DNA of 64,000 bases from Kappaphycus alvarezii (lineage: Eukaryota; Rhodophyta; Florideophyceae; Gigartinales; Solieriaceae). A program made the position numbers and the translations under genes. Where the stretch lies: assembly GCA_002205965.3 (NCBI GenBank), contig NADL03000755.1, positions 1 to 64,000 of the forward strand, in the 5' to 3' direction. This document shows positions 45,751 to 57,807 of the stretch, one piece after another (position 1 is the first letter of the stretch; each line of letters starts with the position of its first letter). The notes under the pieces are model-generated. The model searched no databases, was not told where the DNA came from, and saw only the letters and a program-made list of their open reading frames with translations.

Positions 45751-46404
45751 ATCGTGTAACTTTTCCATCCCTCGAGCCGTGGTTCCGAAGAGTAGACGGT
45801 CTATATCGATTAGAAAACCCAAATGCTCGATTTGTAGCGTCCCCTCCCAATGACCCTGTCCTACATACTTTGAAACACACAAGATTGAAGTAGCGAATCG
45901 ATCTATTGGTGGGTTTGAAGCAGCGAAGACGCGTATATATCGTCGTTAAGCAGCGAAGAAGTGGATCTAGCGTCGTCGGCTATCTAAATCGTCCTTCTTG
46001 AGGTGCGAAGGACAATTTAGAGCCAGTAAGAAGTAGTCCATGTAGGGATGGATTCGGAGACATAGACTTTTTCGAAAATATTGGACGAAAGTTCGCATGA
46101 ACTTGATGAATTAAGCTGGAGAGATTTACTAGGCGAAAGGGAGTGAAATACAGCGATAGTAAAGATGTTCCGCTTTGAAAATGAACCAATTTATAATATC
46201 GGGGTGCAGAAGAAAGTGGTGGTAACCCTTGGCGATATCGAAAGAAAACATCGTATCTAATTCCTGAAGGTCTGGAGCGAACCCTTCCAATTTTTCCATG
46301 TGAACTAGAATACAACCCAAAAGGTTCGATTGTAGAGAAAAGTTGACCACTAGCCACTTCGTTTCGGCTGACGTGGTAGCAAAGGCGTTGTAAATAGTAC
46401 TCAC
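45751..46404 (-). pseudogene. Reverse transcriptase of DIRS copy 2, catalytic box changed
   Basis: TMFSFDIAKGYHHFLLHPD (motif A) lies at about 46250-46190. In another frame RIHPYMDYFLLA (about 46055-46020) is motif C, with YMDD changed to YMDY (codon on plus strand 46033-46035). IEHLGFLIDIDRLLFGTTAR (about 45830-45770) is the region after RT and matches the broken part of copy 1. Frameshifts separate the blocks. Confidence 0.75.
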
Positions 46405-46426
46405 CTTCTATTTTAAATAAATGGCT

Positions 46427-47072
46427 CTAGACTAGGAAATTTTTTCGTGGCTGCGACGATGGATTGCATCCGATATTGCTTATTCGAATAATTCCAGGCC
46501 TTAAGGATCGATGTGAATTTGAGGTAGTTGGAATTTGATGCGTGATGGGGGAGGTTGAGATTGGTTTTTCGTAGACCCCAACCGGTATTGCACGGACAAG
46601 GAATTTTGAAGCGCGGAGGGTTAGGACCAAAACGAAGCAGCGCACTATGTATTGCTCCAGAGGACGTTGTACATAGGGAAAGAAATAAAGAGTCGCGTAG
46701 GCGACATCTTTAGTTGGACTGGGAGTCCTTGGGACCTTTTCCGGACTGGTTCTTGTGAGGTCGAGAGACTTGAGTGGCCTGTTGTTGTACTCTTTTGCGT
46801 ATGAATGTGAGGGCAACTCAGCGAACTTGGCCTTGATGGAATGATACAGCTCAGAGGAGTACGAGTAGTCGTCTTCGTGGAGATAGCACTGGAAGAGTAT
46901 TGCTTCGGAATTTTCAGATTCCATTAAGTTGGTAAAGAAATCGATACGTTCCAGAAAACGAATGTACGCGGCCTCGAGATAGTGGTGTAGAACAGAAAAG
47001 AACTCGTTAGTGGCTAAGAAGCCCTCGTTCTGGAGAGCTTCGATGACCTGGTAAGCGCAGGAGATGGCGGTC
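46427..47072 (-). pseudogene. Gag-like fragment of DIRS copy 2
   Basis: The minus strand reads NEFFSVLHHYLEAAYIRFLER and then SEAILFQCYLHEDDYSYSSELY, matching the same Gag blocks in copy 1 at a diverged level. The N-terminal half is missing and a frameshift follows about codon 40 of the open frame that starts at 46924. Confidence 0.65.
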
Positions 47073-50000
47073 TAATCACACCCAAAGTTTCTTCGTGACC
47101 TTTTACAAATTTACACTTTTTAAATATAAACATAACCAATATTAAAACGTTATTTCAGGACTCACTACAAATACATTGAAATCTAGCTATAGGGAATGAA
47201 AAGTTTCAAATTACTGAAAAATATCTATTTATAGCACCGAAAATTTAAGAAATTTGATGAGAGCGAAATGTGTACGAAGATAAATTTGGGAAGATAGAAA
47301 TATTTTCAGTGAATTTAATATTTTCCTGTCCACAGATTCAGCAAAACTGCGGTAACATTCTTACTTCTTTGTTCATGTTGAATCCAGGTATTAACTTTTT
47401 TGATTTTTCTACTTGCGGAGTTTGAATAATATGCTTTGTAAGTCGTTGATGTTTTGCAGCAAAATATGAAACGAAATGTGGGAAGGGAAGCTGAATATTT
47501 TTTATCAATTTTGCGTATCAGAATTTAAAGGAAAGCTTTTTATTCGAAATCATGATTTACACTAAACACAGAGAAGCCGTTAGTGTCTTTGTGCTATGCA
47601 CTGATAAGTTTATTTCTCAAACTGAATATTTTATTGAAATGATTTAGTAAACAGGATATCTATATTTTCAAATAAAATTCCGGAAAGAGGCACTTGTTAG
47701 GAATAAATTTTGTTATAAGAATTTATTTAACAAAACCAATCCATACAAAACTCCATGAAAGTAGTAACGAGATTCGAAATCATTTTCTACGTATATTACA
47801 ACATCAAACATCGTAAAGGGAACAAATCCACGTCTATTCAATCTTCACATACATCCTGGTCACTATAGCTGTCAGAAAGTTCCATATTCGAATGTTTAAA
47901 GATTCACCAAATTCTTGCATGAATCCTCTCACATTTTCATGGAGGAAGAAAAGGTTCATTACCTGAATACTTTTGATGGGTAGATTTGAACCTGCTGCTA
48001 AGATAACAGAAATTCAAGAAGTTTTTGACATTAATGGCGCCACAGACAAGTTTTACCTCTGCATATCAGCGGATTGCACTACAATTAAGTCCAAATACGT
48101 ACTACTGAATGTAAATTGACACTATCGAAGATTTTATTCTATTGTATTAAGGGAAACTACACTAAAACGGGACTTTTATTCGATGTTTTCTGTAATGTAA
48201 TTTTTCCTAAAGAATAATATTGTTTACAGAGGAATGACCCAAAAAGACTCTGCGCTTTTTTTATCTCATGACTTAACTGCATCCAATGACTGAATAAAAC
48301 TCAAATATAGACTTGGACTGATAAACTTATCGTGCAAATTTAACAATAGTACCAAATAAATTTAGATGTCATTCAAAAAATCCCTTTTCGTGGAAATGCT
48401 CCTTCAACTTTGAGATTTTATCTGACTTGATCTAAAAATTTCCCGGATGGATTTTGATTTTTTCCGTTTCTTATGAAAAATAGCAACACAGAAACTTTTC
48501 AGAAAGAGTTTTCACCACGATCGGAGCAAATCATGGGTATAAGTATTATAATTTATGTTCTTTCCGCAAATTTCTCTTGATAAACTCATCTATATACCTT
48601 TGTGAATCGGATAACTCCAGAAAGGTGTAGAATAACGAGAGAGCAGGTCAAATTACTCAACACTCAGATTTGAGAGTTATTATAGCTTATCAATTTCAGA
48701 GAAGTTATTTTACGTTTCGAAAGAAAAAGAGAGAGAAGTAACAGAAATAGAGATAGTTTTACGCGTGTTGACAAAATTTGAAAATGAATTCAAACATTTT
48801 CATTTTCTGTCATCAAGTTATTTCAATGACGAAATTGCTAATAAAGACTAACTCTAGGAAAATAGTATTCATTTTGAGTGAAATGGTTAGAAATATCAAT
48901 AGGGATGTATTTTTTCATTGATTTCATTGATCTTTGAAGTGTACCATACTGCAAGAACACCAAAGTTTTCCGTAATACTGTCCGCTTGGATTCTTCTTAA
49001 CTCAAAACACGAAAATATAAAAGTTTACTATAAAAAAACTACGTGACATTACTACCTTTGTTAATGGGAAGCTTTGCTCCCTAATCAGGGAACTAGCCCA
49101 GCTGGGAGCTATTTTAACAAATAAAATAGAGATTTAGAGCTATCTACTGTACAGTACAGTAGGATATGTGGGATGTGCGAGATATGTCCGAATAAAGTAG
49201 ATAAAATGAGAGAGCACAGGGAGTATTTCCACTACTTTCACATGTAGCACGGTAGAAAAACTGCAATGTACATGATGGCGGGATTCATCTTTGAGAATAG
49301 TGAATGAATGGAGCTTTTCAGCCTAAATTTCAAACAGACATAAAACTTAGATTGCTTTAAAATACTGCTAGATCGATTATTTCGAGGTCCGAAAGTTACT
49401 TTGGTTATTCTATTCTCTGAATACTGAGCGCAATCACAAATAGATATTATTAAAGCAATGGAACTGCAGCCTTTTAAGCAAAACTGCAAAAAAATCATGC
49501 ATCATTTAGTAGTAAGTAGAGGAAAGTATGGAAGATGTAATTAGTCCCTCGAGCCTCTTACGTGCCCATTAATCAAAGAATAATGCACTAAATATTTGAA
49601 CCTAATAGGACAGTGATTCTAGGATAGATCCATCATTACGGTCGATGCATGTGGGAGAAGGACTCCTCGTTCGTTTTATGCCCACATGCATCACGATATT
49701 CGCTCGCAAAAATCCCTATTCTTATGTAAAAATGACTGTGTTGACTTCTTTTCGAGAACAAATCCTGTCTTGAAATGCGATGCTATCCTGCCTCAAAGCT
49801 TATATTGTTATAACTTCAGTAATATTGCTCCAGAACATGCTTACTTTTCATCCGCAGTATGTTTCCGCATTTATTTAGTAAGAATTATTAGTGATAATTG
49901 CTATATAAACAAGCCAAAAAAGATTTTTATGAATCATTATTCAAATAAATTTCCCGAAATTTCAGCAAAATCAATTTTTAGGACTCTAAAAATTTTCTCT

Positions 50001-52149
50001 ATATTTTTCTAATGTTTTCGAATGAAAAATGCGCCTTTCTGCAAAAAAGTTCTGCGTCCCTTCAGTACTTACATATTCTTGTCGATGAGCCTTTCATTTC
50101 ATATTTTTAGATCCTTGTATTCCATTTACACTCTATGAAGCCTCTGTTGTGATTAAATCGGCGCTGAAATATATTAGTAGCAAGAGATCTGAATGAAATG
50201 ATTATTGCCCAATCTGAATTTTAGTCATCATTCTCTACTGATAGCATATACTGTAATTTTACATATCAAATCTGCAGGGAGTATATTTATCTGATACTTG
50301 ACACCTATCAAGCTGTTTCAATGCGTTTTTTCTTTGTTTTCTTCGAGCCCAAACACGAAATATATATATTTGATATTTATAGACAGTTTCTGGAGAAAAC
50401 TCTGGATAGGATCATCGAATACTACTGTTATTAACTCTATTACTACATTGAATGACATTTCTTTAATTTTGGAAGCTACCTCACGTAGCTAAGAAGTTTA
50501 GATTCCCATATCTCCTCAAGAGCTCCAAAAGGAAAGTCAACTTAATGCTAGATGTGAGCTTCATTGCCAAATTGTGCCTATCAAACTCATTTGAAAAACG
50601 GAGATTTGTTTATTTCCATTCTCGTTCTCCAGTTTTACTTTATTTTCATCCCCATACCTGTGTTTCTTCTTAAATATTTTTATTCATTCAACTACTTTTT
50701 TTTATTTATTTGCAGTTCACTACTCTGACCTCGGCGCATTAATATAAATGTAAACATGAACTTTTTCTTGAATGTGAAAAACTCTATAATAAAAATGAAA
50801 GGTACAGTTCTGTTGAAACTTTCCGTTTCGATTCTATTTTGGTACTTTATTACTTTTTACCTCTTACTATACCTGATCTACTATATGTTGTTGACTATAA
50901 TATGAGAAATGTTTTCATATGGTGCATTTATTGTCACACTTTGTAGTCTCCAAATTTTTCTTTGTATTGTTGAAACCAATTTTATTGTCAATACGGCGCA
51001 AATTAAGTCAAAGAATAGAGAAATTGGTCACAATTTCCCGTAACTAAATATTCGAACTTCCAATTGGAACAAAATTGATCCGTAGAAGGCCCACTAGTCT
51101 AACTTGGTTTGAAAAAACTTTTAGACTTAGTGCAGCTAAAAAGAAACTCCTTCACTTCTTTCAACAGTATAATTGCCCGAAAACTTTGCGTTTTACAAAT
51201 AGTTGATTACCTTTCAGAGCTGACGTACATATATTAGAAAAGATACTGTAGAGAAATCTTGGACAAGTCAATATATCATATAATAAAAAACAATACTGTA
51301 AATAGTGTGATAAATCGCCGAACTTTGACTCCAAAGAGGAGTCGAAAAAAAACTTTATGTTAATAGGTTTTCACTGTATAATTGAAACTAAAATATAAGT
51401 TCTTAAATTGCAAACAATTTTCAAAGTCTCATTTTTCTCTCTTTAAATTTGTTCTTTCGATTTCTGTTTTCAAAAATTTCCTCAATCTTTGTTCTTTTAA
51501 GGACCCAAAATAACTTTTTCCTCTGTAATGGAAGCCTACTCTACGAATTTATGGTCAAGATTCCTTTTGCTAAGATGAATGATGAGAAAAGGAACCACCT
51601 GGGTCCATCTTTATTCAATTTTCTAAGAGTAGGTCTCAAATTTATCCCCCTTTAGTTTGAGATAGTAACAATGGTGGGCTCATTTTATTGATTTTTAGTC
51701 TTTTAACATTACAATAAACTTTTTGCCTTGACCTTTTTTCTGTACCTTATGGGTGGTTCTCTAAACTAATACCCAAGTTATGTTTGAATAAGGACTCCTG
51801 GGTGCAACAAAAAGCTTTACTAAACATATCTAACCGAATCAAGCTAGTCTTCAGATATACCGCGGATATTTTTGGACACGTCCGTAACAAAAAATTGGCA
51901 ATAAATAGTTCGTAAGGATGAAGCTATCCCCCAACTACGCGGCCAATTAACTTACCAAAAATTCTAGTTCAGGCCCTTCACCCACTTTTTGATAGCCAAT
52001 GAAAATTTCTGCACCCGCAAATACCATTTTAACCACTATTTCCTTCGCAAAAGCATTAAGAAATTCCTTCCGTGCGAAACGAGGAACTAACACGCGTTTA
52101 AAAATCACGGTCGCTCCCTCGAGAGTTCAATAAGATTTTAACACACAAG
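47073..52149. other. AT-rich gene-free stretch
   Basis: AT-rich with dense stops. The only structured item I noted is the stem-loop at 49644-49692. The 108-codon frame starting inside that stem (49686-50012) has no recognisable motif. Confidence 0.5.
49644..49692. repeat. 12-bp perfect stem-loop
   Basis: GATGCATGTGGG and its exact complement CCCACATGCATC are separated by 25 bases. It may be a foldback remnant. Confidence 0.75.
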
Positions 52150-52286
52150 GTCCGGATCCTCCGGACTGCCACCCAAGCCCAAAGTCTTGGGTCCTGGAAG
52201 TGCCTCGCGGTTTGCTCTACTGAGGCATCTTTGGATAGAGGAAGTCATTGTTGCACCTTCGCGGTAGTCTCTAGTGAGAATTAGAG
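52150..52286. other. Cluster of four stem-loops in a GC island
   Basis: Stems are GTCCGGA/TCCGGAC (52150-52166), ACCCAAG/CTTGGGT (52171-52192), TGCCTC/GAGGCA (52201-52227) and CTCTA/TAGAG (52269-52286). They lie in about 140 GC-richer bases inside AT-rich DNA. The arrangement is not a tRNA (no T-loop GTTCGA) and is not recognised as rRNA. It may be a structured RNA or the end of a repeat. Confidence 0.4.
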
Positions 52287-54668
52287 CAACTATTCTTTAT
52301 ATGTATGACGAGAAGAAAAGGTTGGAGTAGCACATCAAAATATTCAGCTTGTCTCTGAATATTTACTGAAAAAATGATTTTACTACCTTCTTGGTACCTT
52401 GTTCATGCGTTAGAGCGGCTAGCAGCCGAGTTTCAGGAAAATTTCTGAGGGAATGAAGGAGGTTGCAGCTGGAATAAATTTCCTAAATTTTTCTGAGAAA
52501 AGGACGAAATCGGATTAAACGGTTCTATCCAGGACTAGACGAGCTTTAATAAGGTAGTGAGTGCTTTGGAGGAATTTGGTGGTGCCTAGGAGGGGATCTT
52601 TGATATGGCAAAGCACAAGTAGCTGTCGGAACTTAAGTGTGGACAGTAGTGATGGAGAAATGAGCGAGCAAAAAATGTGATAGAATCTAGAAACTGGACT
52701 TTTGAGTCCAGCATAACAGCTTTCAACTGGGTACGAGAGACCCGGATATGATTATGAGAAGTGGAAGTCTGAAAGACGGAATAAGGAGGTGGGCTATTTC
52801 AGACAGGCACCAAAGGCATTTATTTGGAAAGCGTAGTTATGTTCAATGGAGTATCTGAAAGGTATATGAAGAACGTTGGCTACTTGAGTTTGGTCCATTT
52901 CGAAAAAGGGGCTCGTTAGAGCAATGTAAACGATAAGATACAATTGCCAGTGTCTATCTGCTATAGCGTTGTACTCTTATGAGGAAAAAACACTTTATCA
53001 TAAAAATATTTACTGTAACTGCGCGGATTAATATCATTTTTGGGCTCGTAATTACTTACAAAATGGGATACTTTAGAATCATATGACTACAGTAAAGAGG
53101 TGCTCAGTAGCTTAAATCCTACACACATTCTGCTCGAGCATTCACTTACTGGTACTGGAAAGTGAGATATGTCAATTTGGCGCTAGTATCTAATATTATC
53201 GTGTAGAAAAAAGTTTTTGTTACCCTGACTAGAATTAAATTACCGAAAATTTTATTTTCATCGAGCTTCAAAATTTCTTAAATGTGTATACTGTCACAAA
53301 AATTAGCAAAATATTTCAGAAAATTTTCCCTGGACTCTGTTTACATACGAGAATATTTGGGCTCACATAAATACAGTGGTCTGATAGACAATGGAGCTCC
53401 CATGGCCTATTTAGAAATCTAAATAAGTGCTTAGAAAACTCAGTTCAGTCTAGTTACACGACCAAAAGGATTTCGTGAACCTTGGAAATTGGTTATATGG
53501 TAACATCGAACTAATTTTTAGGTATACCATAGCCATATTCTTTTATTCCATATTCTCTATAAACACCTAATCATCCCCTTAAAGTCATGTTCCTCCTGTG
53601 AGATTTTGATATCCGTAAAATTGCTGCTAACGAGTCATTCCAATCATTCTCGATCCAAATGCTTCTATCATTCTGAAGAAATACTGTTGTGTCTTTTATA
53701 ATTTTAATGGTACTTTTTTGTCATTTTAATTATTGGATATGGAAGAACATGCTTCTTGTAGTCTAAATTAAATTGATTATTTCAGAAAAGCAGTGGACAA
53801 TAGTGCTATTCTCATAAATGTTGTATTTTTGATGCAAGTCTCCGCTATTATTTTGTAATCCAATTACCATAGGACATTATGTCAAAAATCAGAATGTCGT
53901 TTTCGTAATTCGTGCTTTTTAGCTCCTGTTAATTATTTTATTCTACAGCTACGGTTATATAAATGCTTCCAAACGTGGGAAATTGCACCAACTATAGCGG
54001 AGAGGAATTAATTTCATTTATTTCTGTATTTTGCTGGGGAACAAAAAGAAAACATAAATAGTGCCTTTTTTTGTTGGCGGGGAGAGCATATTAAGCGTTT
54101 TCATATTGATCCTATCAACTGGGGGCTAAGTTTATTTGTGACTAAATTCAGGAAAAATTAGACGCAACAAAAGCTGCAGTTATAATATCTTCAAAATAGA
54201 TAGTTTTATAATCTCTACTTTATCACTAGAATATCTTTTAAACAAACTATTGGTCAATCCTGCCGCATAATTCCTGCAAATTATCGGCGGAAATGTGTAT
54301 GTGCACATCTTTTTGGTTTTTGGTCGATATGTTATCCGTTAAAATAAATCTGGATGCAAACCTTGTGAAGTTTAACAACTAGAAGCTGTAAAAACAGGTT
54401 CAACGAAGTGTGGTATCGAATTTTTTTCTTAAAACACATTTCTCGATATCATTGGCTATATCAACCCAATAGAGCACCATATGACAGGTTTTTATTTTCA
54501 TACGAGTTACTCGTTTGCCTATCGCGGTAAGAATCTGGTCACTCTTCATGGATCTGGATGGTAAGTACGACTTGGATACCTCTAACATCCTCAGTCTCAC
54601 TTCATTATACTTACCTAATGTGTTGAGAGTTGTGGAATGTACGATCTATGCTCTTTTAACGATTTGAC
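52287..54668. other. No recognisable gene
   Basis: Mixed composition at first, then AT-rich. Short open frames on both strands have no motif. Confidence 0.4.
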
Positions 54669-55345
54669 TTAGAGCAGGCCGCCCGTATGATTATGAACTA
54701 TTTGCACAACAATCAAGATGCGGGGGTCCATTCCATTAACAACGTTATTTCTAAGATAAGAACACTAAATATCTTTATATCAGGGCATTATTCATTTTTC
54801 GAGGCAAACAGATGGTTTTACTTGGCACGGTTTGAGACTTGACACAAAATTTCTGCCCATTTATCAAGTACAGAGGTAGACGAAGCACTGATCTGCTAAA
54901 TATCACAGGAAGGCCGCCGAAACTTTCTCTTGAAGCGCGAGTACTTTCGACCGTAATTTATCTGAAGGGATTACATGGAATTAGGCAGGAAGCGCCAGCG
55001 TGGAATTAAAGTATTAGTGCTTTTCGTGAAGACGCTTTCTTTGTCCTGGACATTATAAGTGATGTCATAGGTGACGATATATCATGGCCAAGATCAGCAA
55101 GATGATCTCAGAAACTAAATCATATTCCCTTCTTTACAGGCTGTATAGGGTATGTTCATAAAACGCTTTTTCATATTCGGAGACCAGCTAGCAAAAACCA
55201 TCGGACGCACTTCAACGGGCAAAAGGAATGTACTGCTCTAATACTGAAATATTCACCAACCGTCGATGTCTTATTGATTTTTTTAGTTATGGATACGCCT
55301 GATCATATCACGAAGTGACGGTAGTGTCAGATACAGATCACGTTA
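54669..55345 (+). pseudogene. PIF/Harbinger-like transposase (HTH plus DDE_Tnp_4), decayed
   Basis: The first part reads ARMIMNYLHNNQDAGVHSIN. GRPPKLSLEARVLSTVIYLK, an HTH_Tnp_4-like helix pair, follows, then DIISDVIGDDISWP. The DDE part continues with CIGYVHKTLFHIRRPASKNH, HFNGQKE and, after a shift, MYCSNTEIFTNRRCLIDFF, SYGYA and SYHEVTVVSDTDHVKK. These blocks and their order fit DDE_Tnp_4 transposases. The catalytic Asp of the usual DGTH box reads His (55157-55159) and the second Asp (H-D-V) reads Glu (55312-55314). Stops and shifts interrupt the frame, and the third acidic residue and the terminal repeats are not visible. Confidence 0.6.
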
Positions 55346-56351
55346 AAAAATCAAGATGAGGGTTGGTAAACGACTAAGGTGAAAATTGAACAAAGAAAAC
55401 CTTTACTTAGAATCCGAATTCTAATCCGCTAGGCTAGTTTTTCTGCCTCATTTTCGACTGACTTATTACGCAGTGAGTACCTAAATAGTGAAGATTTTAA
55501 CCAAATCGACTAGTTGTACTTTTTCACTGAGCCCATAACACTTCACTACTCAATTGCATTAAAATCATGTAACTTACGTGACCGCTTAAAATTAAAAGAC
55601 TAAAAATATTGAATTCAGATAAGTACCGATTCAAAAGGTTACATCATGAATGCTCAACTCAAATAATGCATAAAAACATGGTTTCATCATCATTAGTCAT
55701 AAAAACGTAAAAAGCTCATGAGCAAATTTCACGACCCCCTTTCACGACCAGTTTAACACTCCTTCTTCGCTGTAATGTTGCCTCAAGATTCCTTGTGTTT
55801 CTAAAATCCCTACTTTTCTCCCCTTCTCGAACTGATTCTGCCTATTTGTTCCATTTCGGACCTTAATTTTGGACCGTACAGTAGTTTAGATAGTATTATT
55901 TGTCAACATAGATGAAATAGGAACCGTTTTGATTGTGATGTGATTTTTCTTTGCCATATCCCTTATATGATGTACCTTTATATCTATATGGTTATTTTTT
56001 CGAAAATTTCCAAAGTCAGAAGCCCAAATTATTTTCCACTAAATCTAAATGGAGTTGTAGCACGATAAGGATAACGATAAAGTTGAATACTGACGACACA
56101 GAGCCTCTAATAGTGGATTCCGCTCATCAGAAAGAGATAATTAGACTTTTCTGAGTAGGTCTGATTATCATGAAATAGTATCCCACGTTGAAATTTTGTC
56201 TCATACTACCACAATAAACCCTTGGACTCTAATACTTTCACAGAAAATGGGGGATGTGAGAATATACAATATGCTCTTCTGAAAAGGTCCTGATATCGCC
56301 AATGATATAGGGGAAGGAGCTACTGAGAGCGTAAAGCGGTCTTGAAGATGG

Positions 56352-57115
56352 ATGGAGATGTACTGCTATCCCCGGATTCAAGCTTTACTTGCATCTCTGT
56401 TCAAAACTTACTACAAAGGGAAAGTGAGGGGTTGGTGGTGGGTACATGCGTGCATTTCACTGAGGACCAAGAGGAATAGAAACCCTGACCATGGCTTATC
56501 CGTCGTCAAACCAGTGAAAGCTGATATTAAGACCAGAGGAAGGCATTACCACAGTCACGATCAGAAAACAAGTAGTTTGAAACACTTGGATTCGGCTGTA
56601 ATATCACAACACAGCGAAAGGGCTGCCCAAGCTTCACATAATACTGTGCAGTTAATTCCCGTCAGCGAACAAGTTGAAATGACTATATCAGCAAGATAGA
56701 GGTGCGCCAAACAGATACGTACCGATACAGCCATTATTAGATCATCAGTGGGCATTAATTTCAAACTGAACTTGGAGAGTGTGAAGTATTCAATATTCAT
56801 AAATAAAGCAGCTTATATTAGCAAATGCGCCATGAGAAATAGAAGCCAATTCATTGTATTCGAAATCCGAAAAAATTCCCCAGAGGATTGAGGATCTGTC
56901 AGATAAGGAAAGCAAAGATCTGTTCTGAGAACCATTATATACTGCAAAGTAGATGGCTCTTATTCTGGTTAAAAATTTCGTTAAAATGCAAATATGAAAA
57001 CAAATTTGGAGGCATCATTGGTGGAAGTGAAGTCAATACGCAGACGCTGGATATCCCACCAACACAAACGGGTCGTAACGAGTGGAATTTTACTGTACCT
57101 TTTGGCTACGTGTAA
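56352..57115 (+). other. Unrecognised open frames
   Basis: A 115-codon frame (56352-56699, with KGKVRGWWWVHACISLRTKR) is followed by a 75-codon frame (56888-57115, with GGSEVNTQTLDIPPTQTGRN). Both have a protein-like composition but no known family, and I see no splice or start evidence. They may be fragments of another element. Confidence 0.25.
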
Positions 57116-57807
57116 CTTTTACATGGAATTTTTCTAATTTTTAGCGAGGCTGCTCCGCTAGAAAGTCCATAGCATAAATTTCTTCATTTATTTTGGTAAA
57201 TAAATGAAATAATAGCGTAAAATTACACACAATATTTTCAATGTCAACTGAAAAATTATAGTTGTATTCCAAAAGCTACTTAATGGTACTCTAAAGGAGG
57301 GAAAACACAAATAATATCAAACTAATCCAAAGCGTTACTACATATTCAATACAGTATAACTCATCTGGAGTCGTAAAAGTAACCCAAATCGATATATTAA
57401 GGAGTTCAAGCATCCAATCGGACCATCATTTCCAATTCAGTTCACTTACCCTTCGTGGACTAATTTCCCGAAACTAGCGACTTGGAGAACGCAACTTTCA
57501 TTAATGTACAGCAACCACTCAGAATGCCTAAGAAACAGTACCCTTCTTACCTCTTCTTCGGGAAACTCAGCTCTAGACGCAATCGTTGAGGCCAACAGAC
57601 TTGCAAATTTGCGAATATCTGTATGCAAGCCTCCAATGGTCGAGATCGGCAACGCCGCGAAGCGATTAATCAGGCCGCGATCTCGAATGAAACACCAAAA
57701 ACACCTCTCCCTAGAGTTTTAGCTTGCTTAAATGACTTTACTGGGCACTAAGCCAAGGTTGTAGTTCGAATAGGCGTCACTGGGTGGACGATCGTGAGTT
57801 CGGACAA

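Larger units (their letters stand above)
41745..47072 (-). mobile_element. DIRS-group retrotransposon copy 2, truncated and interrupted
   Basis: On the minus strand the same gene order as copy 1 is readable: Gag-like (47072-46750), RT (46404-45980), RNase H (45749-45064), recombinase N-part (44874-44310), recombinase C-part (42533-42195) and an A-type terminal repeat (42145-41745). The 5' A repeat and the start of Gag are missing, since AT-rich DNA begins at about 47073. The recombinase is split by about 1.7 kb of unrelated DNA (42540-44190). Protein blocks clearly align to copy 1 but are diverged, so this is an older or different subfamily rather than a recent duplicate. Confidence 0.75.

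Noticed and set aside
45639-45893. 84-codon plus-strand frame
   Set aside because: It is antisense to RNase H and RT-connection sequence of DIRS copy 2.
52150-52230. tRNA or 5S-like gene
   Set aside because: The stems do not form a cloverleaf and the T-loop GTTCGA consensus is absent.
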